Source: Streptomyces canus (GTDB lineage Bacteria; Actinomycetota; Actinomycetes; Streptomycetales; Streptomycetaceae). From it: a DNA stretch of 64,000 nt. Position 1 is the stretch's first letter, and every line of letters begins with the position of its first letter. This document shows, in pieces, positions 51,166-59,519 of the stretch. The stretch lies in NCBI RefSeq assembly GCF_001514145.1, contig NZ_KQ948656.1, positions 1 through 64,000 of the forward strand, read 5' to 3'. The notes under the pieces are model-generated. The model was not told the DNA's origin. It saw only the letters and a program-made list of their open reading frames with translations, and searched no databases. The translations under genes and the position numbers were made by a program.

Positions 51166-51510
51166 TCAGGACCCAGTGGCCCCCTCCGCCAGATCCTTGA
51201 TCGCGTTGAGGTGGTGTTCCCACTGAGTAGCGAGGGTGTCCATCCACCGTGTTGTCCGCCTCAGCGGCTGCAAGTCGGCTTCGTAAAGGACCTCGCGTCC
51301 GGCACGGTGGGCGCGTACCAGTCCGGCGCGGTCGAGGACGGCCAAGTGTTTGGCCACCGCCTGGCGGGTGATGGGGAGGCTTGCCGCCAGGGACGTCGAG
51401 GTTGCGTCGCCTTCGCGGGCGAGGACGGCCAGGACCTCTCGGCGGATCGGGTCGGCCAGGGCCACCAGGACGTCCTCGGGAGCCTGTTCGCCCTCGGAGG
51501 TGCGGGTCAT
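51166..51510 (-). CDS. ArsR-type helix-turn-helix regulator
   Basis: 114 residues. VLVALADPIRREVLAVLARE GDATSTSLAASLPITRQAVA KHLAVLDRAGLVRAHRAGRE VLYEADLQPL is the ArsR winged helix, without the metal cysteines of arsenic sensors. It is translationally coupled to the SRPBCC gene (ATGA overlap). Such ArsR/AHSA1 pairs are common; the regulator probably controls the pair and responds to a small ligand. Confidence 0.87.
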   Translation of the reverse strand: MTRTSEGEQAPEDVLVALADPIRREVLAVLAREGDATSTSLAASLPITRQAVAKHLAVLDRAGLVRAHRAGREVLYEADLQPLRRTTRWMDTLATQWEHHLNAIKDLAEGATGS

Positions 51511-51965
51511 GCCGTGGTCTGTTCGCAGTCCGCGCGCAGCTGGTCGAGCTTGCCGGGCCAGTTCTGGCTGTTGGCGCGGTGCCGGTCGGTGGCCTCGTCG
51601 GTGGGCAGCCCGAGGTGCGCGAAGCCGCTCTCGACCATGGTGAGCTTGGTGCCTCCCGTGGAGTCGTCTTCGGTCAGGGTGAACTCGACGAGAGTGGCGT
51701 TGGAGTCGTCCGGCTCCTCGCCGGCGGCACCTTGAGACCACCGCCAGGACAGGACGCGCGGCGGCTCGACTGTCTGGATACGGGCGGGAATGACGCCGTG
51801 GATTCCGTGGTCGAAGACCAGGAGACCGCCGGGGCGCAGGTCGATCTTGACCGGCTCTCCATTGCCGAACCAGCGGCCGAGGAAAGCGGGCTCGCTCAGC
51901 ACGGACCAGACCCGTTCCCTGGAGGCATTGATCAGGATCGCGCGTTCGATCATGTTGGGGATCAT
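51507..51965 (-). CDS. SRPBCC/AHSA1-type protein
   Basis: 152 residues. IERAILINASRERVWSVLSE PAFLGRWFG, then TLTEDDSTGGTKLTMVESGF AHL and NSQNWPGKLDQLRADC, the AHSA1 (activator of Hsp90 ATPase homologue-1) subfamily of the START-like SRPBCC fold, which binds hydrophobic ligands. Paired with an ArsR regulator whose start overlaps its stop. Start ATG at 51965; a second ATG 12 bases on is possible. Confidence 0.85.
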   Translation of the reverse strand: MIPNMIERAILINASRERVWSVLSEPAFLGRWFGNGEPVKIDLRPGGLLVFDHGIHGVIPARIQTVEPPRVLSWRWSQGAAGEEPDDSNATLVEFTLTEDDSTGGTKLTMVESGFAHLGLPTDEATDRHRANSQNWPGKLDQLRADCEQTTA

Positions 51966-51990
51966 TGCAACCTCATCTCATCCGGATGCG

Positions 51991-52215
51991 CTACCCAAAG
52001 GTTGCACATCCCGAACCCGCGCGCAAACGATCAGTTGCGCATCGGGTAAGCGGCCGCCTGGGTCCCGCCAAGCTTCGAGCCACGCTACTCACTCCGCTAC
52101 GAGTTCTTAGGGCGGCCATGAGATCGAACCCCTGGCCCAGCTGTTCGGGCTCCGTCTCGAAGATCTTCGCCAGGGCGCCGGTGTCGGTGACCTCCGGGCC
52201 CGAGGGCGAGCGCAT
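51991..52215 (-). CDS. Small hypothetical protein with strong ribosome-binding site
   Basis: 74 residues from ATG 52215, preceded by AGGAGGAGG at good spacing. Reads MRSPSGPEVTDTGALAKIFE TEPEQLGQGFDLMAALRTRS. After about residue 40 it becomes arginine-rich and may be a frame change. It may be the start of a gene whose rest is lost. No family assigned. Confidence 0.35.
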   Translation of the reverse strand: MRSPSGPEVTDTGALAKIFETEPEQLGQGFDLMAALRTRSGVSSVARSLAGPRRPLTRCATDRLRAGSGCATFG

Positions 52216-52377
52216 GCTCGACCTCCTCCTACGACACCGTCTCGTTGGGCGAGCCGACGGCGGCCGGATCGCGGACCTCATCCGGCCGGCGCGTCGCATG
52301 CAGGACGATCGCATCGTGTTACGCCTCCTTGCCCGCCTCACTCTCCGCGCGGATCGTGGGTGAGCTATCCTCCGCGC

Positions 52378-53010
52378 ATGCGCGGACAGTTCACCGGCTG
52401 GCCGGAGCAGGCCATGGACGTGTTGTGGCAGCTCCAGGGCGAACCGACCCACGCGACCCGCGAACGCTACCGCGCGGACCGCGAACGCCTGGTCCGGCAG
52501 CCGATGATCGCCCTGCTCAACGAACTCGCGGACACCGACCCGCGGTACGAGGACTTCTCCGTCTGGCACTACCGCACCAACTCGTGGTGGTGGCAGCACC
52601 AGGGCGCGGTGATCCGGCTCGGCCGCAAGATCGAGATCGGTCTTCGGTTCTCCCTGGACGGCCTGCGGATCCAGGGCGCCTGGTGGTACCCCGATCCCGG
52701 TCAGGTGGACACTTTCCGCAAAGCCGTCGCCTCCGAGAGGAGCGGCCGCGAACTGTCCGTCATCGTCGAGGACGTACGGAGGAAGGGATACGACATCTCC
52801 GGGGACGTGATGAAACGACCCCCGCGCGGCTATCCGACGGACCACTCCCGTACGAACCTGCTGCGCCACCGTTCGCTGATCGCCGCTCGTCCCCTCGGCT
52901 GCGAGGAGTGGCTGCACACCCCCGAGGCGGTCGACCGGGTCCTCTCGGCCGCCGCCGACCTGGACGCCCTGCTGATGTGGCTGGTCCGCCACGTGAAGCG
53001 CGCCGCCTGA
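52378..53010 (+). CDS. DUF2461-family protein
   Basis: 210 residues. QFTGWPEQAMDVLWQLQGEP and DTDPRYEDFSVWHYRTNSWW WQHQGAVIRLG match DUF2461 (TIGR02453-type) proteins. ATG 52378 is the natural start; an upstream GTG at 52360 would also fit. Cytosolic, function unknown. Confidence 0.8.
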   Translation: MRGQFTGWPEQAMDVLWQLQGEPTHATRERYRADRERLVRQPMIALLNELADTDPRYEDFSVWHYRTNSWWWQHQGAVIRLGRKIEIGLRFSLDGLRIQGAWWYPDPGQVDTFRKAVASERSGRELSVIVEDVRRKGYDISGDVMKRPPRGYPTDHSRTNLLRHRSLIAARPLGCEEWLHTPEAVDRVLSAAADLDALLMWLVRHVKRAA

Positions 53011-53072
53011 CATTCACGGGGCCGTGGGCGCCGCTGTGCCGCCACCTCACCGAGCCGGTGAAGAATCCAGGC

Positions 53073-53195
53073 GTGCGGATCAGGGCGATCGGTCCGGAGC
53101 AGGCGCATGTGCGGACCGCCGTACAGCGGGCATCGTTCGGCAGGTCGACGTTCACGGACGAGCACTGGCGCGTGATGACCGCCGGGACGCCTTGA
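53073..53195 (+). pseudogene. GNAT acetyltransferase N-terminal fragment
   Basis: Reads VRIRAIGPEQAHVRTAVQRA SFGRSTFTDEHWRVMTAGTP and a stop, resembling the beta1-alpha1 part of a GNAT acetyltransferase. The acetyl-CoA-binding region is absent. Lies just after DUF2461 and before a YjbQ remnant. Confidence 0.45.
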
Positions 53196-53204
53196 GCAAC
53201 ACCC

Positions 53205-53385
53205 GCCGAAACACTTGGGCGCAACCCCCGGCCACGGCCGCGACCACGTCCTGCCCGCCCTCGTCCCGCCCCACGCGACCCTGCCGGTGCTTGATGGGCC
53301 GACTGGAGCTCGGCACGTGGCAGTCGGTGTGCCTGGTGGACACCGACAGGCACAACCTGGACCGGTAGGTGCGTCTGCGCTTCCT
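53205..53385 (+). pseudogene. YjbQ/UPF0047 C-terminal fragment
   Basis: One frame reads PGHGRDHVLPALVPPHATLP VLD; a frame change near 53290 leads to GRLELGTWQSVCLVDTD. This matches the end of YjbQ (UPF0047) proteins, which have the GTWQ-x-V/I-x-L/V-x-D motif. Frameshifted and truncated. Confidence 0.65.
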
Positions 53386-53530
53386 GGGGCGAGGGCCCCG
53401 CCGTGGTCTTTCGGTCACCGGGCCGTGTGGCACGGGCGCTCCGTGACGCCTGACCGTAATGCCCGTATCCTCATCAATGCCAGGTTCTCTTCCGAGCAAC
53501 GGAGTGTCGCGGCAGCAAGTGAGGCGAAGC

Positions 53531-56500
53531 GTGGTTCGGTCCGGCGAGGAACCCAAGCCGGCGGGACGTGCGACGGATGGCACGGGGCCCGCCCATCCGC
53601 GTGAGCTGTTTCTCCAGGGCGAGCCGGTCGCGGAGGGCGTACGGACGTCCATCCTGAACTCGTGGCAGCGCTCCCGATCCCTGGGCCTGTCGCCGGACAC
53701 GCTGGACCTGCCCTACCGGGAGGATTTCGACCCGGGCGGCCGTATCGTCCGCGCGGCCGTGCCGGTGCTGGACCGGCTGCAGGCCACGTTCGCCGGGAGT
53801 CAGGTCAACATCTCCGTCGCCGACGCGAACGGGACGGTGCTGCTGCGCCGCTTCGGGGACCCGTCGATGGCCAGGAGCCTGCCGGCCATCCAGGTCGTGC
53901 CCGGGTTCGTGTTCGCCGAGCAGGTCGCCGGCACCAACGGCATCGGGCTGGCCCTGGCGGAGCGGCAGCTCATCCGCGTCTACGGCGCCGAGCACTTCGC
54001 GGAGCGCTCCCAGCAGAGCGCCTGCGTCGCGCTGCCCGTGCGGGACCCGCTCAGCGGACGTATCGAGGGCGTCCTGTGCCTCGGCTATCCGCGCGGCTTC
54101 GAGCGGCCCGCCCTGGGCGTCGCCATCCGCAGGGCGGCGGAGGGCATCGAACGGCGGCTGCTGGCGCAGAGTTCCGCGCACGAGGGCGCCCTGCTGCGGA
54201 CGTACCTGGCCGCCGGGGCCGGAACCGGCGGTCCGCATCGCGGCGTGGCGATGGACGCGCTGGCGAACGAATTCCGTTCCCGTGACGAGGCGATCCTGAA
54301 GGAGAAGGCCGCCGAGCTGATCTCCGGCGCGCAGCGGGGTGCCGTCGAGGTGCCCCTTCCCGACGGCCGGCGGGTGACCCTCGTGAGCCGCCCGGTAACG
54401 AGCAGCTCCGGGGTGCGGGGCATCGCCATCGAGGCCGTGCTGCCGGGCGCCCCGGTGGGGGAAACGCTTGCCGTAACCCGCCAGATGGACGAGCTGCCCA
54501 CCCTCACGGCCCGGCTCTCGGCCACGCGCCCGGCGATCATCTTGCCGCCCGGCCACCTCGCCGCGGTCCCCGGTCCGGTCATCACGGCCGACGGAGACGG
54601 AGGCCCGGCCGGGCCGCACGCGACCGCCGAGCCCGGCGCGCCCCTCTCGGCGGTAGGCGACGGCCGCGCCGACAACCCAGCCGCGAGGGACAGCGGCCGG
54701 GGTTCCGGCGAGTCGGACGCGGCCGGTGGCCACCACCAAGCCGCCGAACCCGGCACGGCCGGCAGAAGTCAGGGCGTCGCCGAACCCGGCGCGGCCCTCT
54801 CGGCGGAAGGCGACGGCCGCGCCGTCGGCCCAGTCGCGCAGGACACTGGCCCGGGTTCCGCCGAACCGAACGCGCACGGTGGCCACCACCGGACCGCCGA
54901 ATCCGGGACGGCCGGCAGAAGTCAGGGCGTCGCCGAACCCGGCGCGGCCCTCACGGCCCTCGGGAGCCAGAGCGCTTCCGAGCCCGACACTCCCCTCGCG
55001 GTCGGCGACGGCCCGGGTCCGGCGGATGAGCCGTCCGAGGCGGCGTTCCCGGCCCGGGCGCTGGTGATGCTGGGAGAGCCGCACGTCGGGGCCTACGCCC
55101 TGGCGGCGCGTCGGCGTCTGGAGTTGCTGTCCGAGGCCAGTACCCGCATCGGCACCACCCTGGATGTGCGCCGCACCGCCGAGGAACTGGCCGAGACCGC
55201 GGTCCCCGGGCTGGCCGACTTCGTCACCATCGACCTGCCCGACGCCGTGCTGCGCGGCGAGGAGTCCGCCGATCCCCTCGCCGACCTGCGTCGTACGGTC
55301 GTCCACGGGATTCGTGAGGGCCTGCCCTTCACCGCGCCCGGCGAGCGCATCGACTTCGGTCCGACCGCGCCCCAGTTGCGCTGTCTCACCAGCGGCGAGG
55401 CCGTGCTGGAACCGGACCTGAAGGCCGCCGCGGGCTGGCTCGCCCAGGACCCCGAGCACACCGCGCGCCTGCTGGCCCACGTCCAGTCCCTCATCGCGGT
55501 CCCGCTGCTCGCCCGCGGTGTCGTCCTGGGGATCGCCAGCTTCTACCGATTCGGCGCCTCCTTCGGGGACGACGACCGCTCGCTGGCCCAGGAACTCGCC
55601 TCCCGTGCCGCCCTGTCCATCGACAACGCCCGGCGCTACACCCACGAGCGCAGCATGGTCCTGGCACTGCAGCGCCGGCTCCTCCCACAGGGCCTGCCCG
55701 ACCAGGACGCCGTCGAGGTCGCCCATCGCTACCTGCCCGCCGAGTCCGACGTGGGCGGCGACTGGTACGACGTCATCCCCCTGTCCGGCTCCCGCGTCGG
55801 GCTCCTCGTAGGCGACGTCGTCGGTCACGGCATGCTCTCCGCGGCCACCATGGGCCGCCTGCGCACCGCCGCCCGCAGCTTCGCCGAGCTCGACTTCCCG
55901 CCGGACGAGGTCCTCACCCACCTGGACAACCTCGTGGGCCGCCTGGACCGGGAGGATCCGGACGGCAAGGGCGCCGGCGTCATCGGTGCGACCTGCCTCT
56001 ACGCCATCTACGACCCGACCACGCAGCGGTGTCTGATGGCCCGCGCCGGGCACCCACCGCCCGCGCTCGTCCACCCCGACGGCACCGTGACCTACCCCGA
56101 ACTCCCCGCCGGGCCCCCGCTCGGCCTCGGGGGCCTGCCCTTCGACGCCGCCGAGGTCGATCTTCCTGCGGGCAGTCAGCTGGTCATGTACACCGACGGG
56201 CTCATCGAGGACCGGCACCGTGACGTCGACGAGGTCCTGGAGCAGCTGCGCGAGGCCCTGGCCCGCCCCGAGCGCGCCCCCGAGGAGACCTGCCGGGCGG
56301 TCCTGGACACCGTCGCTCCCGCGCACCCGCACGACGACATCGCGCTGCTCGTCGCCCGCGTCCACGCCCTGGACCCCGACCGGATCGCCGGCTGGGAGAT
56401 GGCCGCCGACCCGGCCCTCGTCGGCGACGTGCGGGCGTCCGCCATGCGGTGGCTGTCCGACCGGGGACTCGACGAGGCCGCGTTCGCCGCGGAGCTGATC

Positions 56501-56752
56501 CTCAGCGAGCTGATCACCAATGCCATCCGGCACGGCGCGGAGCCCATCCGGGTGCGGCTGCTCTACGGCCGGACCCTGATCTGCGAGGTCTCCGACGCCA
56601 GCAACACCGCCCCGCACCTGCGCCGCGCGGCCAGCACCGACGAGGGCGGCCGCGGTCTGTTCCTCGTCGCGCAGCTCTCGCAGAGCTGGGGCACGCGCTA
56701 CCTGCCGGAGGGCAAGGTCATCTGGGCCGAATGCGGGCTCGACGCCGCGTGA
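53531..56752 (+). CDS. GAF-GAF-PP2C-HATPase signalling protein with linker repeats
   Basis: 1073 residues from GTG 53531 (GAGG 6 bases upstream); a longer ATG at 53459 lacks a ribosome-binding site. The N terminus ELFLQGEPVAEGVRTSILNS WQRSRSLGLSPD resembles the start of sigma-54-activator-type sensors, followed by a GAF-like region (to about residue 230). An Ala/Pro/Gly linker (about 330-510) holds 51-residue repeats. A second GAF domain (about 530-700), a SpoIIE phosphatase (VGGDWYDVIPLSG at about 741, GDVVGHGMLSA, MYTDGLIEDR, PHDDIALLVAR), and a C-terminal HATPase kinase-like domain (ELITNAIRHGAEPIRVRLL at about 992) follow. Such proteins control anti-sigma partners by opposing phosphatase and kinase acts. 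Confidence 0.85.
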   Translation: MVRSGEEPKPAGRATDGTGPAHPRELFLQGEPVAEGVRTSILNSWQRSRSLGLSPDTLDLPYREDFDPGGRIVRAAVPVLDRLQATFAGSQVNISVADANGTVLLRRFGDPSMARSLPAIQVVPGFVFAEQVAGTNGIGLALAERQLIRVYGAEHFAERSQQSACVALPVRDPLSGRIEGVLCLGYPRGFERPALGVAIRRAAEGIERRLLAQSSAHEGALLRTYLAAGAGTGGPHRGVAMDALANEFRSRDEAILKEKAAELISGAQRGAVEVPLPDGRRVTLVSRPVTSSSGVRGIAIEAVLPGAPVGETLAVTRQMDELPTLTARLSATRPAIILPPGHLAAVPGPVITADGDGGPAGPHATAEPGAPLSAVGDGRADNPAARDSGRGSGESDAAGGHHQAAEPGTAGRSQGVAEPGAALSAEGDGRAVGPVAQDTGPGSAEPNAHGGHHRTAESGTAGRSQGVAEPGAALTALGSQSASEPDTPLAVGDGPGPADEPSEAAFPARALVMLGEPHVGAYALAARRRLELLSEASTRIGTTLDVRRTAEELAETAVPGLADFVTIDLPDAVLRGEESADPLADLRRTVVHGIREGLPFTAPGERIDFGPTAPQLRCLTSGEAVLEPDLKAAAGWLAQDPEHTARLLAHVQSLIAVPLLARGVVLGIASFYRFGASFGDDDRSLAQELASRAALSIDNARRYTHERSMVLALQRRLLPQGLPDQDAVEVAHRYLPAESDVGGDWYDVIPLSGSRVGLLVGDVVGHGMLSAATMGRLRTAARSFAELDFPPDEVLTHLDNLVGRLDREDPDGKGAGVIGATCLYAIYDPTTQRCLMARAGHPPPALVHPDGTVTYPELPAGPPLGLGGLPFDAAEVDLPAGSQLVMYTDGLIEDRHRDVDEVLEQLREALARPERAPEETCRAVLDTVAPAHPHDDIALLVARVHALDPDRIAGWEMAADPALVGDVRASAMRWLSDRGLDEAAFAAELILSELITNAIRHGAEPIRVRLLYGRTLICEVSDASNTAPHLRRAASTDEGGRGLFLVAQLSQSWGTRYLPEGKVIWAECGLDAA
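54623..54985 (+). repeat. Tandem 153-bp (51-residue) repeat in the linker
   Basis: Units start near 54623, 54776 and 54929, spaced exactly 153 bp; the third is cut short. Each has VAEPGAALSAEGDGRAVGPV AQDTGPGSAEPNAHGGHH-like sequence (E-P-G-A, G-D-G-R-A, G-H-H-x-x-A-E elements). The period is a multiple of three, so copy number can change without breaking the frame. Confidence 0.75.
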
Positions 56753-56863
56753 CGAGGCACGGCCCCATGCCCGCGCCTTTTCCGTCCAGCCTTCCGTCCA
56801 AGAGGGCGTTTCATCGGTGTCGCGCCGACCCGAAGGATGCCCGAAATGCTGTAGTTTGATCAG

Positions 56864-58414
56864 GTGTGTGATGCTCCCGGCATGCAGGCGAAGGCGGCTT
56901 CGCCCTTCGGGCCCGAATCCCTGGTCCGTATCCGCGGACTCAGCAAACGATTCGGCGGCACCGTCGCGCTGGCCGGGGTCGATCTGGACGTCCACCCCGG
57001 CAGTGTCCTCGCCCTGCTCGGGCCCAACGGCGCCGGGAAATCAACCCTCATCAAGATCCTCGCCGGAGTCCACGACGCCGACGCTGGACAGATCACCGTC
57101 GCCGGAGAGCCGCTCGGCCACCCGACCGCCACCCGGAGCATGTCCTTCATCCACCAGGACCTCGGGCTCGTGGAGTGGATGACGGTCGCCGAGAACCTCG
57201 CCCTGACCACCGGGTACGCACGACGGTCCGGGCTGATCTCCTGGCGACGCACCGCCGAGCGCTGCGCCGATGCCCTGCGGATCGTCTCCGCCCGGCTCGA
57301 CCCCGGCGCTCCGGTCTCCGCACTCGCGGCGGCCGACCGCTCGCTGGTCGCCATCGCCCGGGCACTGGCGGCACACGCACGGATCATCGTCCTCGACGAG
57401 CCGACCGCCCGCCTGCCCGCCGCGGACAGCGCCCGGCTCTTCCGCGTCCTGCACGACCTGCGCGACCGAGGGCACGCCATCCTCTACGTCACTCACCGCC
57501 TGGACGAGATCTACCAAGTCGCCGACGCCTTCGCCGTCCTGCGCGACGGCCGTCTCGTCAGCCACGGCCCGCTGGCCGGTCACAGTCCGGCCCGGCTGGT
57601 CCACGACATCGTCGGCGAGGTGGACGAACCGGCCCTCCACCGCACCGCCGGAGCCGTGGCCTACGCGCCGCCCGCCCTGACCCTCGACGGCGTGCGCACC
57701 ACCGGGACCGGGCCCGTCAGCCTCGAACTGAGAGCCGGGGAGATCCTCGGACTGGTCGGCCTCTCCGGAGCCGGGCACATGGACCTGGGCCGCGCCCTCG
57801 CCGGCGCCCGGCCCCTCCTGGACGGGCGGGCCGTGCTGCACGGGCGGCCGTACCGCCCCCGCACGGTCACGGAGGCCGTCGCCCTCGGGGTCGGCCTCGT
57901 ACCGGGCGACCGGCTGCGCGAGGGCTGCCTCGCCGAACTGACCGTACGTGAGAACCTCCTGGCCAATCCGGGCGCCGGAGGCCCGCCCGCACCACGCTGG
58001 ATCGGCCCCCGCAGCGAACGGGCCCGGGCCGCAGCCCTGATCGAACGGTTCGCGGTGCGCCCCCGGGACACCGAGACCCCCATCGCCACGCTGTCCGGCG
58101 GCAACCAGCAGAAGGTCATGATCGGCCGCTGGCTGCGGTCGGACCTGCGGCTGCTGATCCTGGAGGAGCCGACCGCGAGCGTCGACGTCGGCGCCAAGGC
58201 CGCGATCCACCGTCTGCTCCAGGAGGCACTGGCGGCCGGCCTCGCAATCCTGCTGCTGTCCACCGACTTCGAGGAGGTGGCGAGCCTTTGCCGACGCACG
58301 CTGGTCTTCGTCCGCGGGACCGTCACGGCGCAGCTGAGCGGCCCCGACCTGACCATCGCCGGACTCACCCGGGCGGCCTCGGCCCTGCCCCCGTCCACGA
58401 CCCGGCACTCATGA
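56864..58414 (+). CDS. Sugar ABC transporter ATP-binding protein (RbsA/MglA-type)
   Basis: 516 residues (or 510 from ATG 56882; neither start has a strong ribosome-binding site). Two ABC domains. The first has Walker A LLGPNGAGKSTLIKILAG near residue 52 and Walker B IIVLDEPTARLPAADSARLF with a degenerate signature region SALAAADRSLVAIARAL. The second has a degenerate Walker A LVGLSGAGHMDLGRALA and a canonical signature LSGGNQQKVMIGRWL with LLILEEPTASVD. This is the layout of CUT2 sugar importers (ribose, galactose, autoinducer-2). Energises the permease at 58411. Confidence 0.88.
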   Translation: MCDAPGMQAKAASPFGPESLVRIRGLSKRFGGTVALAGVDLDVHPGSVLALLGPNGAGKSTLIKILAGVHDADAGQITVAGEPLGHPTATRSMSFIHQDLGLVEWMTVAENLALTTGYARRSGLISWRRTAERCADALRIVSARLDPGAPVSALAAADRSLVAIARALAAHARIIVLDEPTARLPAADSARLFRVLHDLRDRGHAILYVTHRLDEIYQVADAFAVLRDGRLVSHGPLAGHSPARLVHDIVGEVDEPALHRTAGAVAYAPPALTLDGVRTTGTGPVSLELRAGEILGLVGLSGAGHMDLGRALAGARPLLDGRAVLHGRPYRPRTVTEAVALGVGLVPGDRLREGCLAELTVRENLLANPGAGGPPAPRWIGPRSERARAAALIERFAVRPRDTETPIATLSGGNQQKVMIGRWLRSDLRLLILEEPTASVDVGAKAAIHRLLQEALAAGLAILLLSTDFEEVASLCRRTLVFVRGTVTAQLSGPDLTIAGLTRAASALPPSTTRHS

Positions 58415-59475
58415 CGCCGCCGCCCCGGCCCCGCAACCGCACCGGCGGCCACCTCGTCGGCGCCTACGGCCTGCTCGCCCTCACCGCCCTGCTCTACCTG
58501 GCCTTCTCCCTAGCCCTGCCGGACACCTTCCCCACCCAGGACACCGTCGACTCGATCCTGTCCAACCAGTCGATCCCGGCAATCCTCGCGCTCGCCGCCA
58601 TGGTGCCCATCGTCACCGGCGCGTTCGACCTCTCCATCGGCTACGGCCTCGGCCTGGCGCATGTGATGGTGCTGTGGCTCGTCATCGAGGAGGGCTGGCC
58701 CTGGCCGCTCGCCTGTCTCACCGTGCTGGCCGGAGGACTGGCCGTGGGCGTCCTCAACGGCGTCGTCGTCGAGTTCGGCCGGATCGACTCCTTCATCGCC
58801 ACCCTCGGCACCGGCAGCATGATGTACGCCATGACCGGCTGGATCACCGACGGCAGCCGGATCGTCCCCGGCCCGCAGGGCCTGCCGCCCGCGTTCACCG
58901 ACCTCTACGACTCCTCCTTCCTCGGCCTCCCGGTCCCCGCCTTCTACGTGCTCGCCCTCGCCGCCGTCCTCTGGCTGGTGCTGGAGCGGCTGCCGCTCGG
59001 CCGGTACCTGTACGTCGTCGGGTCGAACCCGCGCGCTGCCGACCTCGTGGGCATTGCGACCCGCAGGTACACCGTCTACGGATTCGCCGCCTCGGGCCTG
59101 ATCGTCGGCTTCGCCGGTGTGCTGCTCGCCGCCCAGCAGCAGATCGGCAACCCGAGCGTGGGCCTGGACTACCTGCTGCCCGCCTTCGTCGGTGCCCTCC
59201 TCGGCTCCACGGCGATCAAGCCCGGCCGGCCCAACGCCCTCGGCACCGTCGTCGCCGTCGCCGTCCTCGCCGTCGGCCTCACCGGCATCGGCCAGCTGGG
59301 CGCCGAGTTCTGGACGGTCCCGCTGTTCAACGGCGGCACCCTGCTCATCGCCGTGGGCCTGGCCGGCTACGCGGCCCGCCGACGGCTGCGCGGCGGCGTG
59401 GCCCGCGACACACCGGCCGCGCCGCCCCCGCCCCCACCTTCTCCGGCGCCGGAGAGCGGGACGTCACCGCCCTGA
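58411..59475 (+). CDS. Sugar ABC transporter permease (RbsC-type)
   Basis: 354 residues, start overlapping the ATPase stop (ATGA). Eight or so membrane segments; SIPAILALAAMVPIVTGAFD LSIGYGLGLAHVMVLWLVI, FIATLGTGSMMYAMTGWITD and VGSNPRAADLVGIATRRYTV YGF are the CUT2 permease signature (RbsC-like, 'VGxN..AA...GI'). The C-terminal 25 residues are a Pro-rich tail. Transports sugar delivered by the binding protein at 59520. Confidence 0.88.
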   Translation: MTPPPRPRNRTGGHLVGAYGLLALTALLYLAFSLALPDTFPTQDTVDSILSNQSIPAILALAAMVPIVTGAFDLSIGYGLGLAHVMVLWLVIEEGWPWPLACLTVLAGGLAVGVLNGVVVEFGRIDSFIATLGTGSMMYAMTGWITDGSRIVPGPQGLPPAFTDLYDSSFLGLPVPAFYVLALAAVLWLVLERLPLGRYLYVVGSNPRAADLVGIATRRYTVYGFAASGLIVGFAGVLLAAQQQIGNPSVGLDYLLPAFVGALLGSTAIKPGRPNALGTVVAVAVLAVGLTGIGQLGAEFWTVPLFNGGTLLIAVGLAGYAARRRLRGGVARDTPAAPPPPPPSPAPESGTSPP

Positions 59476-59519
59476 CCCCGCGGCACGCCCGCCGCGTCGA
59501 TCCCCTCCCTGGAGCTCCC

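Noticed and set aside
50280..51190. Terminal inverted repeats of the IS5 element
   Set aside because: No convincing pair was found by eye, so element ends are not given.
53474..56995. A very long open frame on the minus strand, antisense to the GAF-PP2C-HATPase gene
   Set aside because: It is the mirror of the plus-strand gene, which carries all recognisable domains. Long antisense frames are expected in very GC-rich DNA.
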